Shown here in pieces: positions 31,008 to 41,584 of a stretch of 64,000 nucleotides of DNA. This stretch comes from an uncultured Alphaproteobacteria bacterium (GTDB lineage Bacteria; Pseudomonadota; Alphaproteobacteria; Caulobacterales; Caulobacteraceae): NCBI GenBank assembly GCA_903822175.1, contig CAIJOB010000042.1, positions 232,341-296,340 on the forward strand, given 5' to 3'. The notes under the pieces were generated by a model. That model searched no databases. It worked only from the letters and a program-made list of their open reading frames with translations, and was not told where the DNA came from. The stretch's first letter is position 1, and each line of letters begins with the position of its first letter. The translations under genes were made by a program, and so were the position numbers.

Positions 31008-31439
31008 ATGAACAACGACCGACGCTCGGTCCTGCAGATGCTGGCCGATGGAAAGATCAACGCTGACGAGGCCGAGCGCCTCCTGGGCGCGATGGAAGGC
31101 CCCGGTCCCGCGCCCCGCCAGGCCGAGGGTGCGGCCGCCGGCCACAACAAGCCGCCGCCGAAGTACCTGCGGGTATCGGTGGATGCGACGGACGAAGACG
31201 GCCCCACCAAGGTCAATATCCGCGTGCCGATGGCGCTCCTGCGCGCCGGCGTGCGCCTGACCAGCCTGATCCCGCCGGCGGCGCGCGATCAGGTCAACGA
31301 ACAGCTCTCCAAGAACGGCGTGCCCTTCGACATCGGCCAGCTGAAGCCGGAGAATCTCGAGGAGCTGATCTCCCACCTCGACGAACTCACCGTCGATGTG
31401 GACGCCCAGGACGCCAAAGTCCGCATCTACTGCGAGTAA
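31008..31439 (+). CDS. SHOCT-like/YvlB-type N-terminal domain protein
   Basis: MNNDRRSVLQMLADGKINADEAERLLGAMEGP...YLRVSVDATDEDGPTKVNIRVPMALLRAG. Confidence 0.85.
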   Translation: MNNDRRSVLQMLADGKINADEAERLLGAMEGPGPAPRQAEGAAAGHNKPPPKYLRVSVDATDEDGPTKVNIRVPMALLRAGVRLTSLIPPAARDQVNEQLSKNGVPFDIGQLKPENLEELISHLDELTVDVDAQDAKVRIYCE

Positions 31440-31444
31440 GGACC

Positions 31445-32212
31445 TTGCAAGCCGCCTGGACCGGCATGGTCCCCGTCGATGACAGCGCGCTGTACCTGCG
31501 CGACACCGGCGGCCCCGGCCGTGCGATCGTCTACCTCAATGGCGCCTACGCCGATCAGTCGCACTGGCGGGGCGTCATCTCTGAGCTGGGCGATAGCTAT
31601 CGGCACATCACCTACGACCTGCGGGCTCGCGGCCGATCGAAACGCTCAGCCGACTATTCGTTCGAGACCGCGCTTCGCGATCTGGACGCCATCCTGAAGG
31701 CGAGGGGCGTTGACCGGCCGCTGCTGGTGGGCTGGTCCTACGGCGGGATATTGGCGTGGCATTGGGCCGACCGGGATCCGGACCGCGTTCTGGGCGTGGT
31801 GACGGTGGACGCCTTTCCGATGGGCCTGACCGGCGAGGCGGGCCGCGCGCGGATCCGCAAGCTGTTCGGCCAGATGCGCCTGTTCATGCCCCTGGCGCGC
31901 CTCCTTCGGCTGACCGCGCAGATGACCACCGACGAGCACATCGCGGTCAACATCGACGCCAACGAGATCGGCGACGCCAGCCGCCCGCTCCTCGAACGCC
32001 TGGCCTGCCCGGTGGCCTTCGTCCTGGCCACCGGCGACAGCCTGGGGACCAAGGGCGGGGAGATGGACGAGGGGCGAACCGTGCTCGAGCCGATCGTCGC
32101 GCGAAACCCCAACGTCCGGGTCAGCGCCAGGGTCGCGAGCAACCATACCAGCATACTGCGCAAGGATTTCCGCGCCGTCGCCGACGCGGTTCGCGAGGTC
32201 GCCCCGGCCTAG
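31445..32212 (+). CDS. Alpha/beta hydrolase
   Basis: VGWSYGGILAWHWA nucleophile elbow; ITYDLRARGRS; SNHTSILRKD. TTG start. Confidence 0.85.
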   Translation: MQAAWTGMVPVDDSALYLRDTGGPGRAIVYLNGAYADQSHWRGVISELGDSYRHITYDLRARGRSKRSADYSFETALRDLDAILKARGVDRPLLVGWSYGGILAWHWADRDPDRVLGVVTVDAFPMGLTGEAGRARIRKLFGQMRLFMPLARLLRLTAQMTTDEHIAVNIDANEIGDASRPLLERLACPVAFVLATGDSLGTKGGEMDEGRTVLEPIVARNPNVRVSARVASNHTSILRKDFRAVADAVREVAPA

Positions 32213-32214
32213 CT

Positions 32215-33270
32215 CTACTTCCCGAACAGCTTCGCCCAGCGGCGCTTGGTGCGGTTCTTGTGCGAGCCACGGTGCCAGGCGTCGGACGCGATCAGCGGCA
32301 CCACCGTGGTGGCCTCGGCGAACACCATCTGCTCCCAGGTGACGTCGACCTTGCCCCAGGAGCAGGCCTCTTTCAGCGTCGAGGACGAGCAAGCGCCGTC
32401 GCGCACGTCGGCGACGGTGATCTGCACGGCGTATTTGTGCATCTCGACCTCGTGGCCGAGGATCTCGGCGCAGACCACGGTGTCCTGGGCGAAGTTCTTC
32501 GGCACACCGCCGCCGACCATGAACAGGCCTGTGGCGCCGGCGGCGATCTTGATGTCGGTCAGTTCGCGGAAGTCGGCGACGGCGTCGATGGTTAGGTAGG
32601 GCTGCTTAGCCTTCATCCGCTCCACCTGGTGCTTGACCAGGCCAAAGCCGGCGGAGCTATCGACGAAGGCCGGGCAGAAGATCGGCACGCCCTCCTCATA
32701 GGCGGTCTGGACCAGGCTGCCCGGCTTCTTGGCGTTGCCGTCGGCCAGCCACTTGCCCATCTCCCAGATGAACTCGCGGCTCGAATAGGGGCGCGGCTCC
32801 AGGGCTTCGCACAGGGCGTAGATCGTACCGTCGCAGTTCTGCAGCTCTTCCTCGTCGATGTAGGTGTCGTAGATCCGGTCGATGTAGAGCTCGCGCAGGT
32901 CGCGGTCGTCGACGGTGGAATCGGCCTGGTAGTGCTTGAAGCCGAGCGCCTCGAAGAAATCCATGTCGACGATGGAGGCGCCGGTGGCCACCACCACGTC
33001 GATCATCCCGTACTTCAGCATGTCTCGGTAGATGTGCATGCAGCCGCCGGCGCTGGTCGATCCGGCCAGCGTCAGCCAGGTCGAGCAGTCGGCGTCCGCC
33101 AGGCTCATCGACCAGATGTCGGCGGCGCGCGCGGTGTCGCGGCTGGTGAAGCTCATCTTGCGCATGGCGTCGATCACCGGGCGGGCGTCGTACTGGTCGA
33201 TCGCCACATGCTCGACGGTGTTGGCCAGCAGTTCGGCCTTGCGGTTGGTCTTCTGAACGTCAGCGTTCAT
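32215..33270 (-). CDS. Deoxyhypusine synthase-like protein (candidate homospermidine synthase)
   Basis: MSLADADCSTWLTLAGSTSAGGCMHIYRDMLKYGMIDVVVATGASIVDMDFFEALG; C-terminal KVDVTWEQMVFAEATTVVPLIASDAWHRGS. Confidence 0.88.
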   Translation of the reverse strand: MNADVQKTNRKAELLANTVEHVAIDQYDARPVIDAMRKMSFTSRDTARAADIWSMSLADADCSTWLTLAGSTSAGGCMHIYRDMLKYGMIDVVVATGASIVDMDFFEALGFKHYQADSTVDDRDLRELYIDRIYDTYIDEEELQNCDGTIYALCEALEPRPYSSREFIWEMGKWLADGNAKKPGSLVQTAYEEGVPIFCPAFVDSSAGFGLVKHQVERMKAKQPYLTIDAVADFRELTDIKIAAGATGLFMVGGGVPKNFAQDTVVCAEILGHEVEMHKYAVQITVADVRDGACSSSTLKEACSWGKVDVTWEQMVFAEATTVVPLIASDAWHRGSHKNRTKRRWAKLFGK

Positions 33271-33366
33271 TCGCTCGTTTCCTTCGAGGTTTGAGCGCCC
33301 GTCCATAGGAAAGCGCGACCGGGACGGAGCGACCGGCCGCGCCTTTAGCACGCGAATGCGTCAGGT

Positions 33367-34737
33367 TTACCGCTTGCGGCGGCTCTTGCCGGCCCGGCCC
33401 TTGGGACGCGACAGACGAACGACCTTGTTCCGTTCCTCCTCCTGCGCCTCGCGGGGCAGGCGGATGGTGCGGCCGGCCAGGCCGAACATCGAGGCCATGG
33501 GGGCGTCCTCGACGACCGCGGTCTCCGCGTCGCCAAAGCCGTTGAAGCGGGTGTTCATCGCCACGCCATAGGCGCCCAGCATGCCGATCTCGATGTAGTC
33601 GCCCTCGCGGACGTCTTCCGGCAGCCAGAACGGGCCCGGCATGTGGTCGAGGCTGTCGCAGGTCGGTCCGTAGAAACGAAAGGGCTTCAGGGGGCCTTCC
33701 ACTTCCAGGGCCTCGCCGTCGTCGGCGCTCTCGGCCCCGCGGAAGAGTTTCACCGGAAAGGGCCACTTGGTGTGCGCCGCGTCGAACAGGCTGCCGTAGC
33801 TGCCGTCGTTCAGATAGAGCGCGTCGCCCTTCTTCAGTTCGACCTTCGTCAGGATCGAGGAGGCCTCGGCCACGAGCGCCCGGCCGGGCTCGCACCACAG
33901 CTCGGTGTCCTCGTGGACCATCATCTCGGCGAAGCCGCGCTGGATGCTGTCCACATAGTCGGCCATGTCCGGCGGGACCATGCCCGGATAGATCGACGGG
34001 AAGCCGCCGCCAACATCGACGATGTCGACCAGGACGCCGGCGCGCACGATGGCGCGGCTGGCCTGGGCCATGGCGGCCTGGAAGGCGGTCGGGCGCATGC
34101 ACTGGCTGCCGACGTGGAAGGAGACGCCGAGGCGGCCCTCCGTGGCGCGGCGCGCGGCCAGCAGCAGGGCCGAGGCCTCATGGGTCTCGACGCCGAACTT
34201 GCCGCTCAGCGAATAGGCCGCGCCCTCGGCGCTGACCGCCAGGCGGACCATCAGGGTCAGATCGGTCGCCCCGTCGGTCGCCTCGAGGATCTTGGCCAGT
34301 TCCTCATGGGTGTCGAAGGCGAAGATCGTCACGCCGAACTTGGAATAGGCGGTGCGGATCGCGCTGCGGCTCTTCACCGGATGCATGAAGGCCAGCCGCG
34401 CGCCGGGCGCGTGCGCCGCTACAAGCTCGATCTCGGGGATCGAGGCCACATCGAAGGACGTCACCCCATTCGCCACCAGGGTCTCGATGACCCACGGCGA
34501 AGGGTTCGCTTTTACAGCGTAGAAGACGTCGCCTTTAAATTCAGCCTGGAACCAGCGCGCCGCTGCCGCTACCGCGTCGGGTCGCGCGAGAGCGACGGGA
34601 CGTTCCGGAGAGCGATCACGGACCAGGTCCAGGGGCGTTTGATACGTGTGCAATTCACGTAACCCCCAACGGATAGTTGAACCCAATCCGGCGTTAGCAG
34701 CGCTTTTCAGGACATCGGGTCCGCCGGAACGCGCCAA
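33367..34737 (-). CDS. Type III PLP-dependent (alanine-racemase fold) ornithine/lysine decarboxylase
   Basis: FYAVKANPSPWVIETLVANGVTSFDVAS; VGSQCMRP; CEPGRALVAEA; GPTCDSLDHMPG. True start may be further in (TTG near 34653). Confidence 0.93.
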   Translation of the reverse strand: MARSGGPDVLKSAANAGLGSTIRWGLRELHTYQTPLDLVRDRSPERPVALARPDAVAAAARWFQAEFKGDVFYAVKANPSPWVIETLVANGVTSFDVASIPEIELVAAHAPGARLAFMHPVKSRSAIRTAYSKFGVTIFAFDTHEELAKILEATDGATDLTLMVRLAVSAEGAAYSLSGKFGVETHEASALLLAARRATEGRLGVSFHVGSQCMRPTAFQAAMAQASRAIVRAGVLVDIVDVGGGFPSIYPGMVPPDMADYVDSIQRGFAEMMVHEDTELWCEPGRALVAEASSILTKVELKKGDALYLNDGSYGSLFDAAHTKWPFPVKLFRGAESADDGEALEVEGPLKPFRFYGPTCDSLDHMPGPFWLPEDVREGDYIEIGMLGAYGVAMNTRFNGFGDAETAVVEDAPMASMFGLAGRTIRLPREAQEEERNKVVRLSRPKGRAGKSRRKR

Positions 34738-34897
34738 ATAGGGTCATCGAACTGAGATGTAAAGCGTTCTATCCACAGGCAAGCCTCGGGCGTTTCGACG
34801 CGCTGGACCGCATGCGGGCGGCCGTGCCATGTAGCCAGTGCGGGGTACAGGCGTTGTCCTCCCTGCCGAGCTTGTTGCGGGGAAGCCAAAGCCGTCC

Positions 34898-35689
34898 ATG
34901 TCCGACGCCGTCCTGTCCATTCGGAAGGCCTCCAAAAGCTTCGGCGCGCGCCGTGCGCTGGACGGCGTGTCGCTCGAGGTGCGCAAGGGCGAGATGATCG
35001 CGCTGATCGGGCCCTCGGGGTCCGGCAAGTCGACCCTGCTGCGTTCGATCAGCGGTCTGCAGACGATCGATGGCGGCGAAGGGGTCATCGAGGCCTTCGG
35101 CGACCCCGTGCAGCAGAACGGCCGGATCAGCGGCGGGGTGCGCAAGACCCGCACGCGGATCGGCTTCATCGCCCAGCAGTTCAACCTGGTCGGCCGCATC
35201 AGCCTGTTCACCAATGTGGCGCTGGGCTCGCTTGGCCGCATCGAGACCTGGCGTGGGCTCACCGGCCAGTGGCCCGCCGAGACCAAGAGCGCGGCCATGG
35301 CGGCGCTCGCCCGCGTCGGCGTCGCCGACTACGCCGCCCAGCGCGCCAACACCCTCTCCGGCGGCCAGCAGCAGCGGGGCGCCATCGCGCGTGCGCTGGT
35401 CCAGAAGGCCAAGATCATCCTGGCCGACGAACCCGTGGCCTCCCTCGACCCGGTGGCCGCGCGCAAGGTGATGGAGAGCCTGCGCGACCTGAACAAGCAG
35501 GACGGCCTCACTGTGCTCGTCACCCTGCACCAGGTTGATTACGCGCTGCGCTACTGCGACCGCGTCATCGCGCTGAAGGCCGGCAAGATCGTCTGCGACG
35601 GCCCGGCCGGCGGCCTTAAGACCAGCCAGCTTATCGACATCTACGGTCCGGAATTCGAAGACGTCTTCTGGGAAGGAGCCCCGAAATGA
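34898..35689 (+). CDS. phnC: Phosphonate ABC transporter ATP-binding protein
   Basis: [30 protein letters not shown]; followed by phnD and phnE. Confidence 0.93.
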   Translation: MSDAVLSIRKASKSFGARRALDGVSLEVRKGEMIALIGPSGSGKSTLLRSISGLQTIDGGEGVIEAFGDPVQQNGRISGGVRKTRTRIGFIAQQFNLVGRISLFTNVALGSLGRIETWRGLTGQWPAETKSAAMAALARVGVADYAAQRANTLSGGQQQRGAIARALVQKAKIILADEPVASLDPVAARKVMESLRDLNKQDGLTVLVTLHQVDYALRYCDRVIALKAGKIVCDGPAGGLKTSQLIDIYGPEFEDVFWEGAPK

Positions 35690-36702
35690 CCGCGCGCCGC
35701 ACGATGGTGGCAATAGGGGCGCTCGCCGCTGTGGCCGCTCTGGCCCTGGCTGGTTGCGGCCAGAAGTCGGCCGATACGACCGCGCCGAAGGAGGTCGTGT
35801 TCTCGATCCTCTCGGCGGAGAACCAGGCCTCGATGGCGCCGCTCTGGCAGCCGCTGCTGGACGACATGTCCGCCCAGATCGGCGTGCACGTGAAGCCCTA
35901 CTTCTCGTCGAACTACACCTCCCAGATCGAGGCCATGCGCTTCAAGCAGGTGCAGGTGGGCTGGTTCTCGGCCCTGCCGGCCCTGGACGCCGTCAACCGC
36001 GCCGACGCCGAGGTGCTGGGCCGCGTGATCGATGCCGGAGGCGATGCGACCTACAAGTCGGTGATCATCGTCAAAAAGGGCTCGGGCATCACGCTCGATA
36101 AGCTGCTGGCCTGCGGCCAGAAATACACCTTCGGCATGGGCGATCCGCAGTCGACCTCGGGCACGCTGGCGCCCATGGCCTACCTTTTCACGCCCAAGGG
36201 CATCGAGCCCACCAAGTGCTTCAAGGCGGTTCGCTCCTCCAGCCACCAGGCCAATTCCTTCTCGGTGGCCAACGGGGTGCTGGACGTGGCCACCAACAAC
36301 ACCGTCGGCATCCTGTTCTTCCAGCGGGCTCAGCCGGAGCTGGCCGCCAAGCTCGACGCCATCTGGACCTCGCCGGCCCTGCCGGAGAGCTCGATCGTCG
36401 CGCGCAAGGACCTGGACCCGGCGGTCAAGGAGAAGATGCGCCAGTTCTTCCTGACCTATGGGACCGGCACGGGCCCGGTCGCCGACAAGCAGCGCGCGGT
36501 GCTCAAGGGCCTAGCCTACGGCGGCTTCCGCCCGGCCGACAACTCCTACCTCGATCCGGTGCGCGAGATGCAGGCGGGCGTCGCGCTCGCCGAGGCGCGC
36601 CACACCGGCGACCCGGGCAAGATCGCCGCGGCCCAGGCGGCCTTCGACAAGATCCACGCCGCCGCCGAGGCCAAGCGCGCCAAGGAGCCCGACGCCTCGT
36701 GA
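35686..36702 (+). CDS. phnD: Phosphate/phosphite/phosphonate ABC transporter substrate-binding protein
   Basis: Lipobox LALAGC; KEVVFSILSAENQASMAPLWQPLLDDMSAQIGVHVKPYF; ATGA overlap with phnC. Confidence 0.93.
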   Translation: MTARRTMVAIGALAAVAALALAGCGQKSADTTAPKEVVFSILSAENQASMAPLWQPLLDDMSAQIGVHVKPYFSSNYTSQIEAMRFKQVQVGWFSALPALDAVNRADAEVLGRVIDAGGDATYKSVIIVKKGSGITLDKLLACGQKYTFGMGDPQSTSGTLAPMAYLFTPKGIEPTKCFKAVRSSSHQANSFSVANGVLDVATNNTVGILFFQRAQPELAAKLDAIWTSPALPESSIVARKDLDPAVKEKMRQFFLTYGTGTGPVADKQRAVLKGLAYGGFRPADNSYLDPVREMQAGVALAEARHTGDPGKIAAAQAAFDKIHAAAEAKRAKEPDAS

Positions 36703-37508
36703 CGGCCGCGACGACCCTTGCTGACATTCCAAAGCCGCCGCACCGGTCGCTGATTCAGCGCGCGCCGGATATCGCCATCTGGGGCGTGGTGGTGGTGATC
36801 CTGCTGGTTAGCTTCGGGCCGGTGAACATCAGCCACGCGACCAAGCTGTTCACCAACGCCGACAACATGCGCGAGTTCGCCAAGGACTTCGTGCATCCCA
36901 AGTGGGACCTGCTGCCGCTCTACATCCAGCAGATGATCCTGACGATCCAGATCGCCATGTGGGGCACGGCGCTGGCGGTGCTGATCGCCATTCCCTTTGG
37001 CCTCGCCTGCGCGCGCAATGTGTCGCCGGTCTGGCTGCAGCAGCCCATGCGCCTGTTGATGAACCTGCTGCGCTCGATCCCCGATCTGGTGGTCGGCACC
37101 CTGTTCATCGTCGCCGTGGGGCTTGGTCCCTTTGCCGGGGTCATGGCGCTGGCGATCAACACCGGCGGCGTGCTGGCCAAGCTGTTCTCGGAAGCCGTGG
37201 AGTCCATCGACAAGGGCCCGGTCGAGGGCGTCCGCGCCACCGGGGCCACCAAGCTGCACGAGGTGATCTGGGGCGTGATCCCGCAGGTGGGGCCGCTGTG
37301 GACGTCCTATGCGCTCTACCGCTTTGAATCCAATTCCCGCTCGGCGACGGTGCTGGGCCTGATCGGGGCGGGCGGCATCGGCCAGTTGCTGTTCGAGACG
37401 CTCAACGCCTTCGACTACCAGCACCTCTCGGCCATCGTTATCGTGATCATCGTGGCGGTGACCCTGATCGACCTGCTCTCGCAGCTGATGCGCTCGCGCC
37501 TGCTGTAA
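36699..37508 (+). CDS. phnE: Phosphonate ABC transporter permease
   Basis: GTGA overlap with phnD; TIQIAMWGTALAVLIAIPFGLACARN; EAVESIDKGPVEGVRATGATKLHEVIWGVIPQV. Confidence 0.93.
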   Translation: MTAATTLADIPKPPHRSLIQRAPDIAIWGVVVVILLVSFGPVNISHATKLFTNADNMREFAKDFVHPKWDLLPLYIQQMILTIQIAMWGTALAVLIAIPFGLACARNVSPVWLQQPMRLLMNLLRSIPDLVVGTLFIVAVGLGPFAGVMALAINTGGVLAKLFSEAVESIDKGPVEGVRATGATKLHEVIWGVIPQVGPLWTSYALYRFESNSRSATVLGLIGAGGIGQLLFETLNAFDYQHLSAIVIVIIVAVTLIDLLSQLMRSRLL

Positions 37509-37509
37509 T

Positions 37510-37583
37510 AAAGAACGCCGGCGCGGGAAACGCGGCGGCCCCCCTCACCGAAAAAGAACGCCGCCGCGGGAAACGCGGCGGCG
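37510..37583 (-). terminator. Two tandem near-identical stem-loops; minus-strand copies are followed by T-rich tracts
   Basis: Plus strand AAAGAACGCCGGCGCGGGAAACGCGGCGGC (37510-37539) and AAAGAACGCCGCCGCGGGAAACGCGGCGGC (37553-37582). Minus strand reads GCCGCCGCGTTTCCCGCGGCGGCGTTCTTTTT. Confidence 0.65.
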
Positions 37584-37747
37584 TGGGCAGTCGAGGGGGA
37601 AGACTTGGCGCGGCGGGCGCACCAACTCGACCGGCAATCTAGCCGCCGGCCATGACGGTCCCCCGACGCTCGCGTGACGGTTCGGCGACAGGGCGCGGCG
37701 GTTGACGCCACGGCGCCCGACCGTCCGTTGGCGGACAATGACGTCCG

Positions 37748-37767
37748 GTGTCACCAAACTGACAACC
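37748..37767. promoter_or_regulatory. Weak candidate Pho-box-like sequence upstream of pstS
   Basis: GTGTCACCAAACTGACAACC, partial resemblance to CTGTCAT-N4-CTGTCAT; by eye only. Confidence 0.2.
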
Positions 37768-37828
37768 AAGGCCGCTAAGGCATCCAGCAAGAGCGGCATG
37801 GATGGGGCGCTCTATTCAGGAGAGAACC

Positions 37829-38869
37829 ATGTTGAAGACCCTTGGAGCGGCCATCGGCGCGGCTCTGATCGTTGGCGCGGAGACGCAAGCCTTCGCGGCC
37901 GGCGCGATTTCCGGCGCTGGCGCGACCTTCCCGGCGCCAGTCTACAACAAGTGGGCGGAGGCCTATAAGGCCCAGACCCAGACCACGCTGAACTATCAAG
38001 CGATCGGCTCGGGCGGCGGCATCAAGCAGATTGAGGCCAACACCGTCGACTTCGGCGCCACCGACAAGCCGCTGAACCTGCAAGACCAGCAGACCAACGG
38101 CCTGGTGATGTTCCCGACCGTGGTCGGCGGCATCGTGCCGGTGATGAACCTGCCGGGCTTCAAGCCGGGCCAGATCAAGCTGACCGGCCCGCAACTCGCC
38201 GACATCTACCGCGGCGCGATCAAGAAGTGGGATGACCCGCTGCTGGCCAAGACCAATCCGGGCGTGAAGCTGCCGAACCTGCCGATCACCGTCGTGCACC
38301 GTTCGGACGGTTCGGGCACCACCTTCCTGTTCACCAGCTTCCTCAGCCTGCAGGCCGAGCACTGGAAGAGCGAAGTCGGCGCCAACGACAGCGTCCAGTG
38401 GCCGGTGGGCCTGGGCGGCAAGGGCAACGACGGCGTCGCCGCCTTCGTGAAGCAGACGCCGGGGGCGATCGGCTACGTCGAATATATCTTCGCCGCTCAG
38501 AACTCGATGACCTACGCTCTGATGCAGGACAAGGCCGGGCAGTTCATCGCCCCGACCGCCGCCAGCTTCAAGGCCGCCGCCGCCAACGCCAAGTGGACCA
38601 CGGCGCCGGGCTTCTACCTCTTGCTGCTCGACCAGCCGGGCGCCAACGCCTGGCCGATCACCGGGGCGACCTTCATCCTGATGCACGCCAAGCAAGCCGA
38701 CGCCGCCAAGGGCGAAGAGGTGCTGAAGTTCTTCGACTGGGCCTACAAGAATGGCGACGCCGACGCCGACAAGCTCTTCTACGTGCCGCTGCCGGCCAAC
38801 GTGAAGGACATGATCCGCAAGTCGTGGTCGAAGATCGTCGGCCCGGACGGCAAGCCGGTCTACAAGTAG
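37829..38869 (+). CDS. pstS: Phosphate ABC transporter substrate-binding protein
   Basis: ISGAGATFPAPVYNKWAEAYKAQTQTTLNYQAIGSGGGIKQI; TVVHRSDGSGTTFLFTSFLS. Confidence 0.97.
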   Translation: MLKTLGAAIGAALIVGAETQAFAAGAISGAGATFPAPVYNKWAEAYKAQTQTTLNYQAIGSGGGIKQIEANTVDFGATDKPLNLQDQQTNGLVMFPTVVGGIVPVMNLPGFKPGQIKLTGPQLADIYRGAIKKWDDPLLAKTNPGVKLPNLPITVVHRSDGSGTTFLFTSFLSLQAEHWKSEVGANDSVQWPVGLGGKGNDGVAAFVKQTPGAIGYVEYIFAAQNSMTYALMQDKAGQFIAPTAASFKAAAANAKWTTAPGFYLLLLDQPGANAWPITGATFILMHAKQADAAKGEEVLKFFDWAYKNGDADADKLFYVPLPANVKDMIRKSWSKIVGPDGKPVYK

Positions 38870-38949
38870 AACCGAACGGCTGGGACTCCGCCGCCTCGCG
38901 CGGTGGGGTCCTGGGTTTTCCGCCAGCGTAAGAGCCCAGCTCAAGAGCG

Positions 38950-39921
38950 ATGTCCGACGCAGCCCTTCCTTCCGCCGGTCCACCGGCCCGGCGCGCCAAG
39001 CCCCGTGGCTCGCTCATCGGCCAGGTGTTCGAGGGCCTGTGCTTCGGCGCGGCCACCTTGCTGCTGGCGTCGCTGGGCGGGATCATCGTCTCCCTGCTGA
39101 TCGGCGGCTGGCCGGCGATCTCGAAGTTCGGGATCGGCTTCCTGTTTTCCTCGACCTGGAACCCGGTCACCGACGTCTACGGCGCGGCGGGGCCGATCGT
39201 CGGCACACTGATCACGGCCGCCTTGGCGCTGATCATGGCCCTGCCGATCGCAGGCGGCGTGGCCTTCTTCCTCACCGAGCTCTGCCCCGCGCCACTGCGG
39301 CGGCCGATCGGCACGGCGGTGGAGCTGCTCGCCGGCATCCCGTCGATCGTCTACGGCATGTGGGGCCTGTTCGTTTTCGCCCCGCTGTTCGCCCGCTGGA
39401 TCCAGCTGCCGCTGATGGCGGCGGCCAAGCCGGGCTCGATCCTGGAGGCCCTGACCACCGGCATCCCCAACGGCTCGGGCATCCTGCCGGCCTCGATTAT
39501 CCTGGCGATCATGATCCTGCCGTTCATGGCCGCGACGCTCCGCGAACTTCTGCTGACCGTGCCCGCCGCCGTGCGCGAGAGCGCCTATGGCCTGGGCGCG
39601 ACCACCGCCGAGGTGGTGCTGTCGGTGACCCTGCCCTATGTGCGCCAAGGCGCCATCGGCGCGGTGATGCTCGGCCTCGGCCGGGCGCTCGGCGAGACCA
39701 TGGCGGTGACCTTCATCATCGGCAATTCACACGCGTTCCCCAAGTCGCTGTTCGATAGCGGCTCGACCATCGCGTCCACCATCGCCAACGAGTTCACTGA
39801 GGCCACCAGCCCGATCCACACCGCCGCGCTGATCTCGCTGGGCCTGGTGCTGTTCCTGATTACCTTCGTGGTTCTGGGTCTCGCGCGCCTCATGCTGCGC
39901 CAGCAGGGAGCCAAGCTTTGA
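38950..39921 (+). CDS. pstC: Phosphate ABC transporter permease
   Basis: AGIPSIVYGMWGLFVFAP; RALGETMAVTFIIGNSH. Confidence 0.96.
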   Translation: MSDAALPSAGPPARRAKPRGSLIGQVFEGLCFGAATLLLASLGGIIVSLLIGGWPAISKFGIGFLFSSTWNPVTDVYGAAGPIVGTLITAALALIMALPIAGGVAFFLTELCPAPLRRPIGTAVELLAGIPSIVYGMWGLFVFAPLFARWIQLPLMAAAKPGSILEALTTGIPNGSGILPASIILAIMILPFMAATLRELLLTVPAAVRESAYGLGATTAEVVLSVTLPYVRQGAIGAVMLGLGRALGETMAVTFIIGNSHAFPKSLFDSGSTIASTIANEFTEATSPIHTAALISLGLVLFLITFVVLGLARLMLRQQGAKL

Positions 39922-40768
39922 GCGCCGCCAAGCTTGCCCGCCGCCGGATCGGCGACGTCGTCTTCAAGGTCTTCTGTTGGGGCGTCACCGGCCTGGCGCT
40001 GATCGCGCTGGCGGCGATCCTCTGGTCGTTGCTGGTCCAGGGCTTCGGCGGCCTCAACCTCGACGTCTTCACGATGTCGACGCCGGCGGCCGGTTCGCGC
40101 GGCGGCCTGGCCAACGCCATCGTCGGCTCGCTCCTGATGTGCGTCCTGGCCATGGCGCTGGCCCTAACGGTTGGCATATTGGCCGGCACCTGGCTCGCCG
40201 AATACGGCGGCCGCTCGAAATACGGCGCGGTGGTCCGCTTCCTGAACGACGTTCTGCTGTCGGCGCCGTCGATCCTCGTCGGCCTGTTCGTCTATGAACT
40301 GCTGGTCGCGCCCTTCCATGGCTTCTCCGGGTTCGCGGGCGCGGTGGCCCTGGCGCTCCTGGCCGTGCCGGTGATCACCCGGACCGCTGAGGATGTGCTG
40401 CTGCTGCAATCGGCGACCCTGCGCGAAGCCGGCGTGGCGCTGGGCGCGCCCTTCTCCTACGTCGTGCGCCAGATCATCTGGCGCTCGGCCCGTGGCGGCC
40501 TCTTGACCGGCGCCCTGCTGGCCTTCGCGCGGATCAGCGGCGAGACCGCGCCCCTGCTGTTCACCGCGCTCAACAATCAGTTCTTCAACAAGCCCTGGTT
40601 CGACCTGCGTCAGCAGACCGCGAACTTGCCGGTGGTGATCTTCAACGGTGCGCTCAGCGCCTATGACGACCTGCGCCGGCTGGCCTGGGCCGGGGCCCTG
40701 TTGATCGCCGCCACCGTCTTGGCGGTCACCATTGTGGCGCGTATCGTCGCCCAGGAGCAAAAACGCTC

Positions 40769-40772
<4 letters not shown>
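39918..40772 (+). CDS. pstA: Phosphate ABC transporter permease
   Basis: [43 protein letters not shown]-type overlap with pstC. Confidence 0.96.
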
Positions 40773-41580
<808 letters not shown>

Positions 41581-41584
<4 letters not shown>

